Origin: an uncultured Roseobacter sp.
GTDB taxonomy: Bacteria; Pseudomonadota; Alphaproteobacteria; Rhodobacterales; Rhodobacteraceae
DNA length: 64,000 bases
Direction of reading: 5' to 3'
Assembly (NCBI RefSeq): GCF_947495025.1
Contig: NZ_CANLXG010000003.1
Location: forward strand, 248,001-312,000
Shown here: piece by piece, positions 1 through 10,000 of the stretch
Layout of the letters: every line of letters starts with the position of its first letter
Numbering within the stretch: the first letter of the stretch is position 1
Program-made: the position numbers and the translations under genes
The notes under the pieces: model-generated
Seen by the model: only the letters and a program-made list of their open reading frames with translations
What the model was told of the DNA's origin: nothing
Database searches by the model: none

Positions 1-74
1 CGGAAACGGTCAGATGACGCGTCCTAGCTGCCCCCGACGCCGGTCACAAGGGGTATCGCCCGACGCACACAGCG

Positions 75-1196
75 TCAGTCACCGTCGAAAAGCTCCGGAA
101 AGAGCCAGCGGAGGCTGCCGGGCCGGTAGTCATTGCGGCGCGCCATCCGGGTCAGCACCGAGGGATGCAGGCCGCGTGGGGTCTGCGGACCTGCGCGCCA
201 GCGCAGCAGCACCGGAAAAAACCTGTACAGTCCGCGCACATCGTCGATGTCCGGCGCCGGCCCGGTTGCATCCGGGCGCGGCAACCCGGCGCGCCGGCTC
301 TGCAGCCCGAGGCGCTCTGCCTCCTCCATCACAAACCGGGCCGGAACGGCTGCCAGACCCTGCGCCGCAACGGCGCCACCGACAATACTGTGGTTGCCGG
401 CAAACCAGACCTGCTGATAAGGCCGCTCAAGTCCCTGATCTCCCCGGTTAAGCCCGGGATCACCTGGCTTCTGATCCAGATTGTCCCACAAAGACGGCTC
501 GAAAAGAACACGACGCTCATCAAGCGCCACAGCGTGTCGGGCATGCTCAACCAGTCGCGACAGAGATGTATCATGGAACTGATACCGGCGGTTCCAGGCC
601 CGGGCTATTCCGCCCAGAACGGCCTGGGGAATACCCAGCGCGCCCACTGTATCCCAGACGCCAAGATAAGAGATGCGCACAAGATTACTGCCGTCAGCAC
701 GCATCTCAATATCCGCCTGGCTGGTCGCATACCCGGGCGACAGCCTGCGTCGGGCGGCCATCACATCAGGTGCGTCCGGTCCGTTTTCAGCACCCCGCCT
801 GCGGTAGAGCCGGAATGCGCGCCAGGCGTTCAGCCTTGCCGGCTTTTCCAGAATACCACACTTGCGGATCATGCCGACCAGCGATCTGGCTGTGTATGCG
901 CCCCGCGAAAAACCAAAAATCATGATCCGGTCGCCCGGCTGATAGATCCGACACAGCTCCAGATATGCGGCCCGGATATTGCGGTTCAGGCCCCAGCCGA
1001 AGAGGCCGCCCCCGATGCGACTGATCCGCCGCCCCAGCTCGCTGACCATCCCCGTGCCTGTCCCCACACCGGGAAAATACAGAACAATCTGGTCAGGCAT
1101 GCGGGCACAGGCATCGGCCTCGCGCAGGACATGCGTGCTCAGCCCTGCTCCGGGGCTGTTCCAGGTTCCGTCACAGAATATCGCGATCACCGCCAT
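75..1196 (-). CDS. DUF2235 domain protein (alpha/beta-hydrolase-like), copy 1
   Basis: This 373-residue protein begins with a hydrophobic strand followed by DGTWN (residues 9-13), the typical opening of DUF2235 proteins. It carries the nucleophile-elbow-like motif GFSRGA at about residues 95-100, followed by a tyrosine-threonine-alanine-arginine stretch. The DUF2235 fold is an alpha/beta hydrolase, and some members are type VI secretion phospholipase effectors (Tle1). No signal peptide and no secretion genes are visible nearby, so a housekeeping esterase or lipase role is equally possible. The gene points towards the left edge and is divergent from the TspO-like gene. A second, divergent copy lies at 35938-37017. 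The family call is firm; the substrate is unknown. Confidence 0.85.
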   Translation of the reverse strand: MAVIAIFCDGTWNSPGAGLSTHVLREADACARMPDQIVLYFPGVGTGTGMVSELGRRISRIGGGLFGWGLNRNIRAAYLELCRIYQPGDRIMIFGFSRGAYTARSLVGMIRKCGILEKPARLNAWRAFRLYRRRGAENGPDAPDVMAARRRLSPGYATSQADIEMRADGSNLVRISYLGVWDTVGALGIPQAVLGGIARAWNRRYQFHDTSLSRLVEHARHAVALDERRVLFEPSLWDNLDQKPGDPGLNRGDQGLERPYQQVWFAGNHSIVGGAVAAQGLAAVPARFVMEEAERLGLQSRRAGLPRPDATGPAPDIDDVRGLYRFFPVLLRWRAGPQTPRGLHPSVLTRMARRNDYRPGSLRWLFPELFDGD

Positions 1197-1302
1197 TTGC
1201 TTCCCCTTTGCTGCGCACCAGGTTAGCTGGCAAAGACGCAGGCCCGATTACCCGGGCGCGCGGTGCCTTTACCGGCCCGTTGCAGGATCGAAGGAACAGG
1301 AC

Positions 1303-2004
1303 TTGAAACTCACAGCACTTCTGAGCTTTGTGCTCTGCATCACCTTTGCCGGCTCGGCTTTCTGGGTCCCTGATTTCGGTGGATTCGATGCCGATCAGTT
1401 TCCCGTACCGCAGAATGATCCGCCTGTTCAGCCAGCGGGCTATGCCTTTGCGATCTGGGGGGTGATCTATCTTTGGCTGCTGGCTGGTATGGGCTTTGGC
1501 CTGATGCGCAGGTCCGGGGATGCAGACTGGCACGCCATGCGGGTGCCGCTCTGCGTGTCACTGGCCATCGGGTCGGTCTGGCTGCCTGTCGCGGTACAAA
1601 GCCCGGTCTGGGCCAGTATCCTGATCTGGGCCATGCTGCTGCCCGCGCTGGCAGCACTCTTTCGCGCACCACCGACCGACCGCCTCTGGGCGCTGCTGCC
1701 GGTCGGGCTTTATGCCGGCTGGCTCAGTGCGGCGAGCTCAGTGTCACTGGGGCTTATCGCGGCGGGCTATGGCTTTATGGACGAACGAACGGCGGCCTTT
1801 GTTTTTGTCTTCATGGCGCTGGTCATCGCGTCTGCGGTTCAGAACCAGCTCGGACGTGGGCCAACCTATGCCATCGCTGTGATCTGGGCGCTTGTGGCAA
1901 TCGTCGTTCAGAACGCTGCCTCAGAAGCAACTGTTGCCGCGCTGGCCGCAGGTGGTGCCGCAGCGCTCACTGTTCCGGCCTGGCGGGCTTACCGCAACAG
2001 CTGA
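1303..2004 (+). CDS. TspO/MBR-like integral membrane protein
   Basis: The protein has 233 residues if the TTG at 1303 is the start. That codon is preceded by AAGGA at about 1291-1295 and begins a hydrophobic leader; an upstream in-frame reading would run antisense through the DUF2235 gene. About six hydrophobic segments are visible. Residues around 40-55 contain the pattern YAFAIWGVIYL, which resembles the first loop and helix of tryptophan-rich sensory (TspO/MBR) proteins. TspO proteins bind tetrapyrroles or sterols and in photosynthetic relatives modulate pigment gene expression. This member is longer and more divergent than the roughly 160-residue classical TspO, so the assignment is to the superfamily only. 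Its stop lies four bases from the convergent der stop. Confidence 0.6.
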   Translation: MKLTALLSFVLCITFAGSAFWVPDFGGFDADQFPVPQNDPPVQPAGYAFAIWGVIYLWLLAGMGFGLMRRSGDADWHAMRVPLCVSLAIGSVWLPVAVQSPVWASILIWAMLLPALAALFRAPPTDRLWALLPVGLYAGWLSAASSVSLGLIAAGYGFMDERTAAFVFVFMALVIASAVQNQLGRGPTYAIAVIWALVAIVVQNAASEATVAALAAGGAAALTVPAWRAYRNS

Positions 2005-2008
2005 CTGG

Positions 2009-3487
2009 TCAGTCGCGGCGCCGGCCGTCAGTGTGCTTGCGCAGTTTTGACGGTGGCGCTTTTTTGCGTCCCTTGTAGGGGTTTGCGTCGTTCTGGCCGC
2101 GCATCCACAGCCGGATCGGGGTGCCGGGCATGTCAAAATCGAGGCGCAGGCCATTTACCAGATACCGGCTGTAGCTTTCGGGCACCTTGTCGGGATGGCT
2201 GCACATCACCACAAAACCCGGCGGGCGCGTCTTGGCCTGCGTCATATACCGCAGCTTGATCCGCTTACCCTGCGGCGCGGGTGGCGGATGCGCCTCGACC
2301 ATACCGGTCAGCCAGCGGTTCAGCTGTGCCGTTGTCACCCGGCGGTTCCAGGTTTCATAGGCACGCACGACAGCCTGGTGCAGTCGATCAAGCCCCCTGC
2401 CCGTTTTGGCAGAAACCGTGATGAGCGGTGCGCCGCGCAGCTGCGGGAGCAGACGCTCGAAACTTTCTTTCAGCTCCTTGAGCTTGGCCTGACGGTCTTC
2501 TTCGATATCCCACTTGTTTACGGCAACGACCACTGCCCGGCCTTCGCGCTCTGCCAGGTCGGCAATGCGCAGATCCTGTTGCTCGAACGGGATCGCAGCA
2601 TCCAGCAGTACAATGACCACCTCGGCAAACTTCACAGCCCGCAGACCGTCGCCCACAGACAGTTTTTCCAGCTTTTCCTGGACCTTGGCCTTTTTGCGCA
2701 TGCCGGCGGTGTCAAAGATCCGCATCGGCAGCGTCACATCGTCCGGGCCGGCCCAGTCAATCCGCAGGGAAATTGCATCGCGGGTGATGCCCGCCTCCGG
2801 CCCGGTCAGCAGACGATCTTCGCCGACGATCTGATTGATCAGGGTAGATTTGCCCGCATTGGGTCTGCCGACGACAGCGACCTGCAACGGCTTTTTTGCC
2901 GTGGGCATGGGGATCGCCGCATCCATATCCCCTTCGTCTTCGTCGAGCGACACATCGGTTTCGGGCGCATCTTCTGCGGCGCGTTCGGCAAACTGATCCG
3001 CGAGCGGCATCAGGTGAGTGTAAAGATCGTTGAGCCCCTCACCATGTTCCGCAGACAGACGGATCGGCTCCCCCAGACCCAGCGAATAGGCCTCGATCAC
3101 GCCCGCATCTGCCGCCGCCCCCTCGGACTTGTTTGCCGCGAGGATAACATGTGCGGACCGTTTGCGCAGAATATCGGCGAAAACCAGATCAGACGGCGTA
3201 ATGCCCACGCGCGCGTCGACCATAAACAGACAGATATCTGCCATATCGACCGCGCGCTCGGTCAGGCGCCGCATCCGGCCCTGAAGACTGTCGTCGGTCA
3301 CTTCCTCGAGGCCTGCCGTGTCGATCACAGTGAACCGCAGATCCGCCAGCCGCGCAGCACCTTCACGCAGATCACGGGTCACGCCGGGCTGATCATCGAC
3401 CAGCGCCAGGCGTTTACCTACCAGACGGTTAAACAACGTGGATTTGCCGACATTGGGCCGCCCCACGATGGCGAGGGTGAAAGACAT
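2009..3487 (-). CDS. der: ribosome-assembly GTPase Der (EngA)
   Basis: The 492-residue protein contains two tandem GTPase domains. The first P-loop is GRPNVGKST at residues 9-17, with DTAG at 56-59 and NKSE at 119-122. The second P-loop is GRPNAGKST at about 207-215, followed later by DTAG and NKWD. A C-terminal KH-like domain (about 400-480) ends in a basic tail. This tandem arrangement is unique to Der, an essential factor for 50S subunit maturation. An acidic linker of about 25 residues joins the two G domains. It is the last gene of a leftward cluster after the TPR gene and bamB, an order common in proteobacteria. The length is normal. Confidence 0.97.
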   Translation of the reverse strand: MSFTLAIVGRPNVGKSTLFNRLVGKRLALVDDQPGVTRDLREGAARLADLRFTVIDTAGLEEVTDDSLQGRMRRLTERAVDMADICLFMVDARVGITPSDLVFADILRKRSAHVILAANKSEGAAADAGVIEAYSLGLGEPIRLSAEHGEGLNDLYTHLMPLADQFAERAAEDAPETDVSLDEDEGDMDAAIPMPTAKKPLQVAVVGRPNAGKSTLINQIVGEDRLLTGPEAGITRDAISLRIDWAGPDDVTLPMRIFDTAGMRKKAKVQEKLEKLSVGDGLRAVKFAEVVIVLLDAAIPFEQQDLRIADLAEREGRAVVVAVNKWDIEEDRQAKLKELKESFERLLPQLRGAPLITVSAKTGRGLDRLHQAVVRAYETWNRRVTTAQLNRWLTGMVEAHPPPAPQGKRIKLRYMTQAKTRPPGFVVMCSHPDKVPESYSRYLVNGLRLDFDMPGTPIRLWMRGQNDANPYKGRKKAPPSKLRKHTDGRRRD

Positions 3488-3535
3488 GGATCGCTCCGGT
3501 TCGGGTTCAGATGCGCGCTTTAACGCACCTTGGCG

Positions 3536-4879
3536 TCAACGGAAAGCGTGCAGTTCACCTTTTGTCGAAACAACGTAGAGAACATTCCCCGCCACCACAG
3601 GTGCAGACGTCGCCCCGCCCGGTATCTCGACACTGCCCGTCAGGGTACCGTCGACCGGATCAAAAGAACGCAGAAGACCATCGCTTGATGCCAGATGGAT
3701 CCGCCCCCCGGCAAGGATCGGGCCGTGGTGCACAAAAATTTCCGCGCGCCTGTTGGGCCGGTCTTTGACAAAGCCCGGCAGATTCACCGCCCAGATACGC
3801 TCACCGGTGGCGCTGTCGATCCGGACCAGCTGCCCCAGATCAGATACTGCAAAGATACTGTCGCCGGCAGGCTGGACCGGGCCTGTCGCGCCATCACGGG
3901 CCGTCCAGCGACGCTCTCCCGAGCCGAGGTTCAGCGAAACAATGCGTCCCGACTGGTTGCCGACATAAACGGAATTGCCTGCAATAACCGGTGCACCGGT
4001 CACGTCGCCCACATTGCTCAGTGCCCTGCCGAAACGCTCTCCGACGACCGACGCGTCCCACCGGCGCAGACCGCCGCGCCGGAAAACTGCCTGGATCTCG
4101 CCCGAGCCGAACCCGAAAATCGCCAGATCGCCTGCAATTGCCGGTGCCGGCGCGCCGAGCACGTTGTTTTCATCGGGCGACGCCGTCAGTTGCCATATAA
4201 CGCGACCGTCTTCAGCAGACACCGCCCACCCGGTGTCATCACCGGATGTGAGGTACACAAGCCCGCCCGAGACAGAGGGCGCACCCGATCCTGTACCCTC
4301 GAGCCGCTGGCGCCACAGCAGTTCGCCCGAAACGGCATCCAGCGCAACCAGTGTACCATAGCCGCTGCTCACAAAAACGCGCCCGTCTGCAAAGGCAAGT
4401 CCACCGCCGGTCGCCTGACCGTCACTGTCGCGCCTGGGGCGGATGTCGGTCGCCCACACGGTCTGACCGGACAGCGAAATTGCGGTAACGCGCGATTCTG
4501 CATCCAGCGTGAAAATCTGGCCCAGAGCAACGACCGGATTGGCAGTGATGCGCTGGCGCCGGCTGTCGCCCTCGCCGATGTCAGCACTCCAGACGCGCTG
4601 CAGCGACGTGCCGAGCGCGGGGTGCGCGTTACGCGCATCTGGCGAGCCCGGAGACTGGGTCCATTCGGTGTTTGCAGTGGCGGCGGGCAGCGAAATGGCC
4701 CGGCTGCCTTCCTGAGGCAGCGTTGCAACTGTCAGTGCGTCTTCGCGGATTGGTTCACGCTTGCCGGGCAGGATAACCTCTTCTTCGGCGCAGCCGGCCA
4801 GGAATACGGCAAAAGCCAGCACCGCAAGGCCTGCACGGGCGCTGCGTCGTGGCGCAGCAGCGGTCTCAGTTACTGTCAT
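3536..4879 (-). CDS. bamB: outer-membrane assembly lipoprotein BamB (PQQ-type beta-propeller)
   Basis: This 447-residue protein has a lipoprotein signal with the lipobox LAGC at residues 27-30. The rest is a run of propeller blades with the repeated W-x-x-x-L/aromatic and G-x-V/I-Y/F-x-G pattern of PQQ-like beta-propellers. BamB is the scaffolding lipoprotein of the BAM complex, which folds beta-barrels into the outer membrane. The gene sits between a YfgM-like TPR gene and der, the conserved proteobacterial context for BamB. That context separates it from PQQ-dependent dehydrogenases, which also carry this propeller but lack the lipobox. No internal damage is seen. Confidence 0.92.
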   Translation of the reverse strand: MTVTETAAAPRRSARAGLAVLAFAVFLAGCAEEEVILPGKREPIREDALTVATLPQEGSRAISLPAATANTEWTQSPGSPDARNAHPALGTSLQRVWSADIGEGDSRRQRITANPVVALGQIFTLDAESRVTAISLSGQTVWATDIRPRRDSDGQATGGGLAFADGRVFVSSGYGTLVALDAVSGELLWRQRLEGTGSGAPSVSGGLVYLTSGDDTGWAVSAEDGRVIWQLTASPDENNVLGAPAPAIAGDLAIFGFGSGEIQAVFRRGGLRRWDASVVGERFGRALSNVGDVTGAPVIAGNSVYVGNQSGRIVSLNLGSGERRWTARDGATGPVQPAGDSIFAVSDLGQLVRIDSATGERIWAVNLPGFVKDRPNRRAEIFVHHGPILAGGRIHLASSDGLLRSFDPVDGTLTGSVEIPGGATSAPVVAGNVLYVVSTKGELHAFR

Positions 4880-4936
4880 GGCCTGTCGTATCCACCCTGC
4901 TTTTCACTCTGTGCCGGAGACCGTACCGTCGGTGCA

Positions 4937-5614
4937 TCAGTTACCGGCGGTCGGCAGGTTTTCCATATCCGGCGTTCCCCCCAGAGACACAATCACCTGT
5001 AAGGCGCGCTGTTGCAAGTCCGCGGTCACGGCTGCATCCTGCAGCACTGCCTGATACCGGTCGATTGCTTCAGACGTATTGCCTTCGCGGATATCGAGCA
5101 GTGCCAGTTGCTCCTGTGCCAGCAGGCTCAGCGGCTGGCCCGGTGCTGCCAGCGCCTCGAACTGAGGCCTCAGTGTGTCTGCAGGCACGCGGTCCACCTG
5201 AAGTGTCAGCGACTTGAAAGCAGCAATCTGGCGGTAAATCGGATCAATGTCGCCATTTGTGGCAACACGGTCAAGCGCTTCGACCGCCAGACCGGTCTGC
5301 CCGGCATTATGCTGTTCTGCAGCGGCCATCATCTCGGCGACCGCGCCGGCTGCGGGCGACTCTGCAGGCACAGCTGTCAGTGCCTCTGCTCTCGCCGGCC
5401 CCTCCTCAATGGCAAGTGCTGCCAGCAGGCCATCACCCAGTGCTTCGGACTTCGCCCGTTCCTGCGCCTTGTTGTACTCGTTCCACGCGGCACCACCGAC
5501 GATCAGAATCACAGCGACGATACCGATCCAGCCATAACGACGCAGCGATGCGTAAAATCTGTCGCTTCGGACCTCGTCGTTTACTTCGTCGATGAAACTG
5601 TCTGTGTTGCTCAT
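4937..5614 (-). CDS. YfgM-like membrane-anchored TPR protein
   Basis: The protein has 225 residues. After a short acidic cytoplasmic N-terminus there is one transmembrane helix at about residues 29-44, then an alanine- and leucine-rich helical region with tetratricopeptide-like periodicity. This matches the YfgM family (DUF2133), an inner-membrane chaperone partner linked to SecYEG and periplasmic folding in enterobacteria. It is transcribed leftward 57 bases before bamB and then der, the same order seen in many proteobacteria, and probably heads this operon. The architecture and context are good evidence; the exact role in this organism is inferred. Confidence 0.82.
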   Translation of the reverse strand: MSNTDSFIDEVNDEVRSDRFYASLRRYGWIGIVAVILIVGGAAWNEYNKAQERAKSEALGDGLLAALAIEEGPARAEALTAVPAESPAAGAVAEMMAAAEQHNAGQTGLAVEALDRVATNGDIDPIYRQIAAFKSLTLQVDRVPADTLRPQFEALAAPGQPLSLLAQEQLALLDIREGNTSEAIDRYQAVLQDAAVTADLQQRALQVIVSLGGTPDMENLPTAGN

Positions 5615-5714
5615 GATTACCTGCCAGATACATTCGCGCTTGTCTTACCCTGCACGGGCAGCCAAGCCAAGAGCGCACAGGCGGCATTGCACTCAAAGCA
5701 AAAAATCCCTAAAT

Positions 5715-5732
5715 CTGAACTGGTCAGTTCAG
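5715..5732. promoter_or_regulatory. perfect 18-bp palindrome upstream of the RND efflux operon
   Basis: The sequence CTGAACTGGTCAGTTCAG consists of two perfect 8-base arms around a GT centre. It lies 80-98 bases upstream of the adaptor start in the intergenic region shared with the leftward TPR-bamB-der cluster. Size and symmetry fit operators bound by TetR-family repressors, which often control RND pumps. No TetR gene is visible beside the pump, so the regulator would act from elsewhere. Confidence 0.55.
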
Positions 5733-5812
5733 TCGAAGTATCGTAGAGATATTCCAGCCGGGCTGGCCCGGCCAGGCAGCAGAAGCTGCTGATGCATTCG
5801 AGGCGTTTACAG

Positions 5813-7081
5813 ATGCGTGTATTTTCTCTGATCGCGGCTGTTGTGGTCGCATCCATTCTTTATGTTTATATTTTCCAGCGTCCTGCGCTCTATGCGTGGA
5901 TGGGCTGGTCGGACACTGCCGAAACGACCGAAGAGGTCGCAACCGCAGATGACGCCGCTGCTGCGGCACCCGCCAGATCAGACCTGGTCAAGGTTGTGGT
6001 CCGGCGCTCCGAGGCACAGCAGATCGACACAGCGGTTGTGCTGAGGGGCCAGACTGAAGCCGCGCGGGAGGTCGACGTACAGTCCGAAACCTCTGCCACT
6101 GTCATCTCTGAACCCTTGCGCAAAGGCGCCCAGGTTGAGGCCGGACAGGCGCTCTGCCGTCTGGACGAAGGCACCCGCGGGGTAGCACTCGAGCAGGCAC
6201 GCGCGCAGCTGGATGAGGCCCGGGCGCGGGTACCGGAATCCGCCGCGCGTCTGGATCAGGCGCTGGCGCAGCTTGATGAGGCACGGATCAACCAGAACGC
6301 GTCCAGCAAACTCAGTGAAGGCGGTTTCGCATCCACAACACGTGTGGCCAATGCAGATGCGGCCGTCGCCTCGGCGCTGGCCGGCATCGAATCGGCGCGT
6401 GCGGGCCTGCAGGCGGCACAGTCCGGTATCCGGTCGGCCGAAGCGGGCGTCGCTTCCGCCAGAAAGGAAATAGAACGCCTGACCATCCGGGCTCCTTTTG
6501 GCGGCCTTCTGGAAAGCGATACGGCCGAACTCGGCGCGCTGCTGCAGCCCGGCGCGCTCTGTGCAACGATTATCCAGCTGGACCCGATCAAACTGGTGGC
6601 CTTTGTGCCCGAGACCGAGGTCAGCCGCGTGCGCATCGGCGCTGATGCAGGCGCACAGCTGGTGGCAGGCGACAGTACAGCGCCCCTGGGTCGTGCCGCA
6701 CCGGTACGCGGTCAGGTTACCTTCCTGTCGCGCTCTGCGGACGAAACCACCCGCACCTTCCGTGTGGAAATCGAGGTTCCGAACCCCGATCTGAGCATCC
6801 GCGACGGTCAGACTGCCGAAATTCTGATCTCCGCTGCAGGGGCTACGGCGCACCTGTTGCCGCAATCCGCTTTGACTCTGAACGACGAAGGCACGCTGGG
6901 CGTGCGCACAATCAACGAAGACGCAATCGTGGAGTTCCACGAGGTCCGGCTGATGCGCGACACGCCTGAAGGCGTCTGGCTGACCGGGCTGGATGACAGT
7001 GCCGACGTCATCGTTCTGGGTCAGGAATATGTGATTGCGGGCGTAAGGGTCGCGCCCACCTGGCAGGAGCTGAGCCAGTGA
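5813..7081 (+). CDS. RND efflux periplasmic adaptor (membrane fusion protein)
   Basis: The protein has 422 residues from the ATG at 5813, which has GAGG about nine bases upstream. An in-frame ATG at 5792 lacks a good ribosome site. An N-terminal membrane anchor is followed by an acidic linker, a lipoyl-like half motif, a long alanine/glutamine-rich coiled-coil hairpin (about residues 115-215), the second lipoyl half and a beta-barrel domain. This is the layout of HlyD/AcrA-type adaptors that bridge an inner-membrane RND pump to an outer-membrane channel. It overlaps the permease gene by four bases. The TolC homologue at 54692-56131 is a plausible outer-membrane partner, although it is not linked. 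Confidence 0.93.
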   Translation: MRVFSLIAAVVVASILYVYIFQRPALYAWMGWSDTAETTEEVATADDAAAAAPARSDLVKVVVRRSEAQQIDTAVVLRGQTEAAREVDVQSETSATVISEPLRKGAQVEAGQALCRLDEGTRGVALEQARAQLDEARARVPESAARLDQALAQLDEARINQNASSKLSEGGFASTTRVANADAAVASALAGIESARAGLQAAQSGIRSAEAGVASARKEIERLTIRAPFGGLLESDTAELGALLQPGALCATIIQLDPIKLVAFVPETEVSRVRIGADAGAQLVAGDSTAPLGRAAPVRGQVTFLSRSADETTRTFRVEIEVPNPDLSIRDGQTAEILISAAGATAHLLPQSALTLNDEGTLGVRTINEDAIVEFHEVRLMRDTPEGVWLTGLDDSADVIVLGQEYVIAGVRVAPTWQELSQ

Positions 7082-10000
7082 CCGGTATCGTTGACTGGGC
7101 TGCCAGCCGCGCGCGGATGGTTGTCGCCTTTATCCTGCTCAGCCTTGTGGTGGGCGGATATTCCTATTCCACCCTGCCAAAAGAGGGTGAGCCGGACATC
7201 GAGATCCCGGCGCTTTTCGTTTCTGTTCCCTTCCCCGGTATTTCTGCCGCAGACAGCGAGACGCTGCTGGTCAAACCGATGGAGACAGAACTGGCGGACC
7301 TGGACGGCCTGAAATCCATGTCCGGCACCGCCGCAGAAAGCTATGCCGGTGTGGCGCTGGAATTCGAGTTTGGCTGGGACAAGACCAAAATTCTTGCAGA
7401 TGTGCGGGATGCGATGAGCAAGGCCGAGGCCGAATTTCCGGACGGTGCCGAGACCTATTCCATCAATGAGATCAACTTCTCAGAGTTTCCGATCATCATC
7501 GTAAACCTGACCGGGCCGGTCCCCGAACGCACGATGAACCGTGTGGCCAAAGACCTGCAGGACGATATCGAGGCCATGGACGCGGTGCTGGAGGCAGGTA
7601 TCGCCGGCAGTCGCGACGAAATGCTTGAAGTGCTGATCGACCCGCTGCGCCTGGAGGCCTACAACGTCACAGCAGGCGAACTGATCAACACCGTCCAGAA
7701 CAACAACCAGCTGATCGCGGCGGGCGAAGTGGACACGGCCCAGGGCACATTTGCCGTCAAGATCCCCTCGTCTTTTGACGAGGCGCGCGACGTCTATAAC
7801 CTGCCGGTCAAGACAAACGGCGACCGTGTGGTCACGCTGGGTGATCTGACCACGATCAACCTGACATTCGAGGACCGCGCAGGGACCGCCCGGTTCAACG
7901 GTGAAAACTCGCTGGCGCTGCAGGTTGTAAAGCGCAAGGGCTTCAATCTCATCGACACCGCGAACGAGGTCAAAGCCCTCGTGGCGGAGCGCAGCGAAGG
8001 CTGGCCTGAGGGCCTTCAGGCCGCTGTGACAGTCGGCACCTCCAACGACCAGAGCCGTATCGTCGATGCCATGGTGCAGCAGCTGCTGGGCTCGGTCTTT
8101 ACCGCAATTGCCCTGGTGATGATCGTGGTGCTGGCCGCTCTCGGCATCCGCGCTGCCCTGCTTGTGGGTTTTGCTATCCCGACATCATTCCTTTTGTGTT
8201 TCGCGTTCCTAGCTGTCATGGGCATCTCAATCTCGAACATTGTCATGTTCGGTCTGATCCTCGCGGTCGGCATGCTGGTGGATGGTGCCATCGTGGTGGT
8301 GGAATACGCCGACAAACGCCAGCAGGAAGGCGTGGGCCCGATGAAGGCCTATGTGGAGGCAGCCAGACGCATGTTCTGGCCGATCATTTCCTCGACCGCG
8401 ACGACGCTCTGTGCCTTCCTGCCGATGCTCTTCTGGCCGGGTGTACCGGGCGAATTCATGGGCATGTTGCCCGTCACCCTGATCTTTGTGCTTTCCGCTT
8501 CGCTTGTTGTGGCGCTTATCTATCTGCCCGTCATGGGTGGTGTGACAGGTCGCCTCGAGCGCTGGATGGCGGATTATATGCAGGCGGTCGCCGGCCTGCG
8601 CTGGTATCTGCATGCCGCACTTTTCCCGATCGCTTTCCTGATGATCGGCGCTGCGGCACTGATGGGACCGGTCTTTGGCGGTGTGGCCGCGCAGTTCGCC
8701 GGGATGGACGGTCTCGATATCATCGGCTCTGTTGTTCCGACCTTCCTGATTGTCTTCCTGCACATCCTGGCAGCAACCGCATTGCTTGCAGTCGCACTTG
8801 GCGGCGTTCTTGTGGCGCTGATCGCCACCTTTGCCCTGCTGACGCGTCTCGGGCGCTGGGGCAGCTGGTTCGTGTCAAAACTCTTCCGCGCCGAGCCGCA
8901 GAAGATCAACGCCGGCTACCAGCGCTCGGGCTTTGGCCATGTGATTGCAGGTATTGTCGGCAACCCCGTTATGCCGCTGGTGATGGCCGGAACAGTGTTT
9001 GTGTTCGTCGGCACGGTTCTGATCTTCTTCACCAACAACAACAACGGCGTTGAGTTCTTTGTCGAATCCGAACCCGAACAGGGCATCGTCTATGTGCTCG
9101 CCCGGGGTAACCTGAGCCTCGAAGAGAAAGACACGCTGGTTCGCCAGGCCGAGGACATCGTTCTGGCGCATCCGGGCATCATCAACGCCTTTTCCTTTGC
9201 CGGTCAGGGCGGCCTGAACACCGACAGCAGTGGCGCTGCGATCCCCAAGGATACTGTGGGCCAGGTTCAGTTTGAGACGATCCCCTGGGAGGACCGGGCC
9301 GGGCGCCCTGAACTGGACGGCAACATCGTGATCGCCGAGCTTACTGAGCAGCTGGAAACACTGCCCGGCGTCAAGATCGAGATCAGTGAACTGGCACAGG
9401 GCCCGGCATCCGGCAAACCTGTTCACCTGCGGCTCAAGTCGGACAGTTTCATCGACCTTGCAACGGCCGTTGAGGCTGCAAGAGTGCAGTTCGAAAACAC
9501 GCCGGGTCTGACCCTGATCGAAGATACACGCCCCCTGCCCGGTATTGACTGGCAGATTGACGTGGACGTGGAAAAAGCCGGCCGCTACGGCGCCGACGTG
9601 GCGACCGTGGGTGCAATGGTGCAGCTGGTCACGCGCGGGATCACACTGGACACGATGCGCGTTGACACCTCCGACGAAGAAATCGACATCCGTGTCAGGT
9701 TGCCTGCAGAGGATCGCGTGCTGTCGACACTGGACACACTGCGCGTGCGCACCGTCGACGGACTGGTACCGCTGTCAAACTTCATCGAACGCACCCCGGT
9801 GCCGAAACTGGCGGAGATCAACCGCATCGATCAGAAGCGGTACTTTGACGTCAAAGCCGATGTGGCCCCCGGCCTGATGAAGGTCGTGGAAACAGTCGCC
9901 GCGGGCGGGACAGAGACCAGCACAACGCTGGCCATGCTGCGCCCTGCAGGGGCCGACGCCGATTTCACCTCGCTTGACCGGACGACCTACAAAGTCACCG

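Noticed and set aside
979..1302. An N-terminal extension of the TspO-like protein
   Set aside because: The extension is arginine- and proline-rich, antisense to the DUF2235 start, and the hydrophobic leader begins at the TTG with a ribosome site.
2195..3523. A 442-codon open frame antisense to der
   Set aside because: It has no protein-like character, no ribosome site, and runs opposite a well-conserved essential gene. GC-rich antisense frames of this kind are common.
3695..5002. A 435-codon frame antisense to bamB
   Set aside because: It is the shadow of bamB and the beginning of the TPR gene, with no recognisable domains or start signal.
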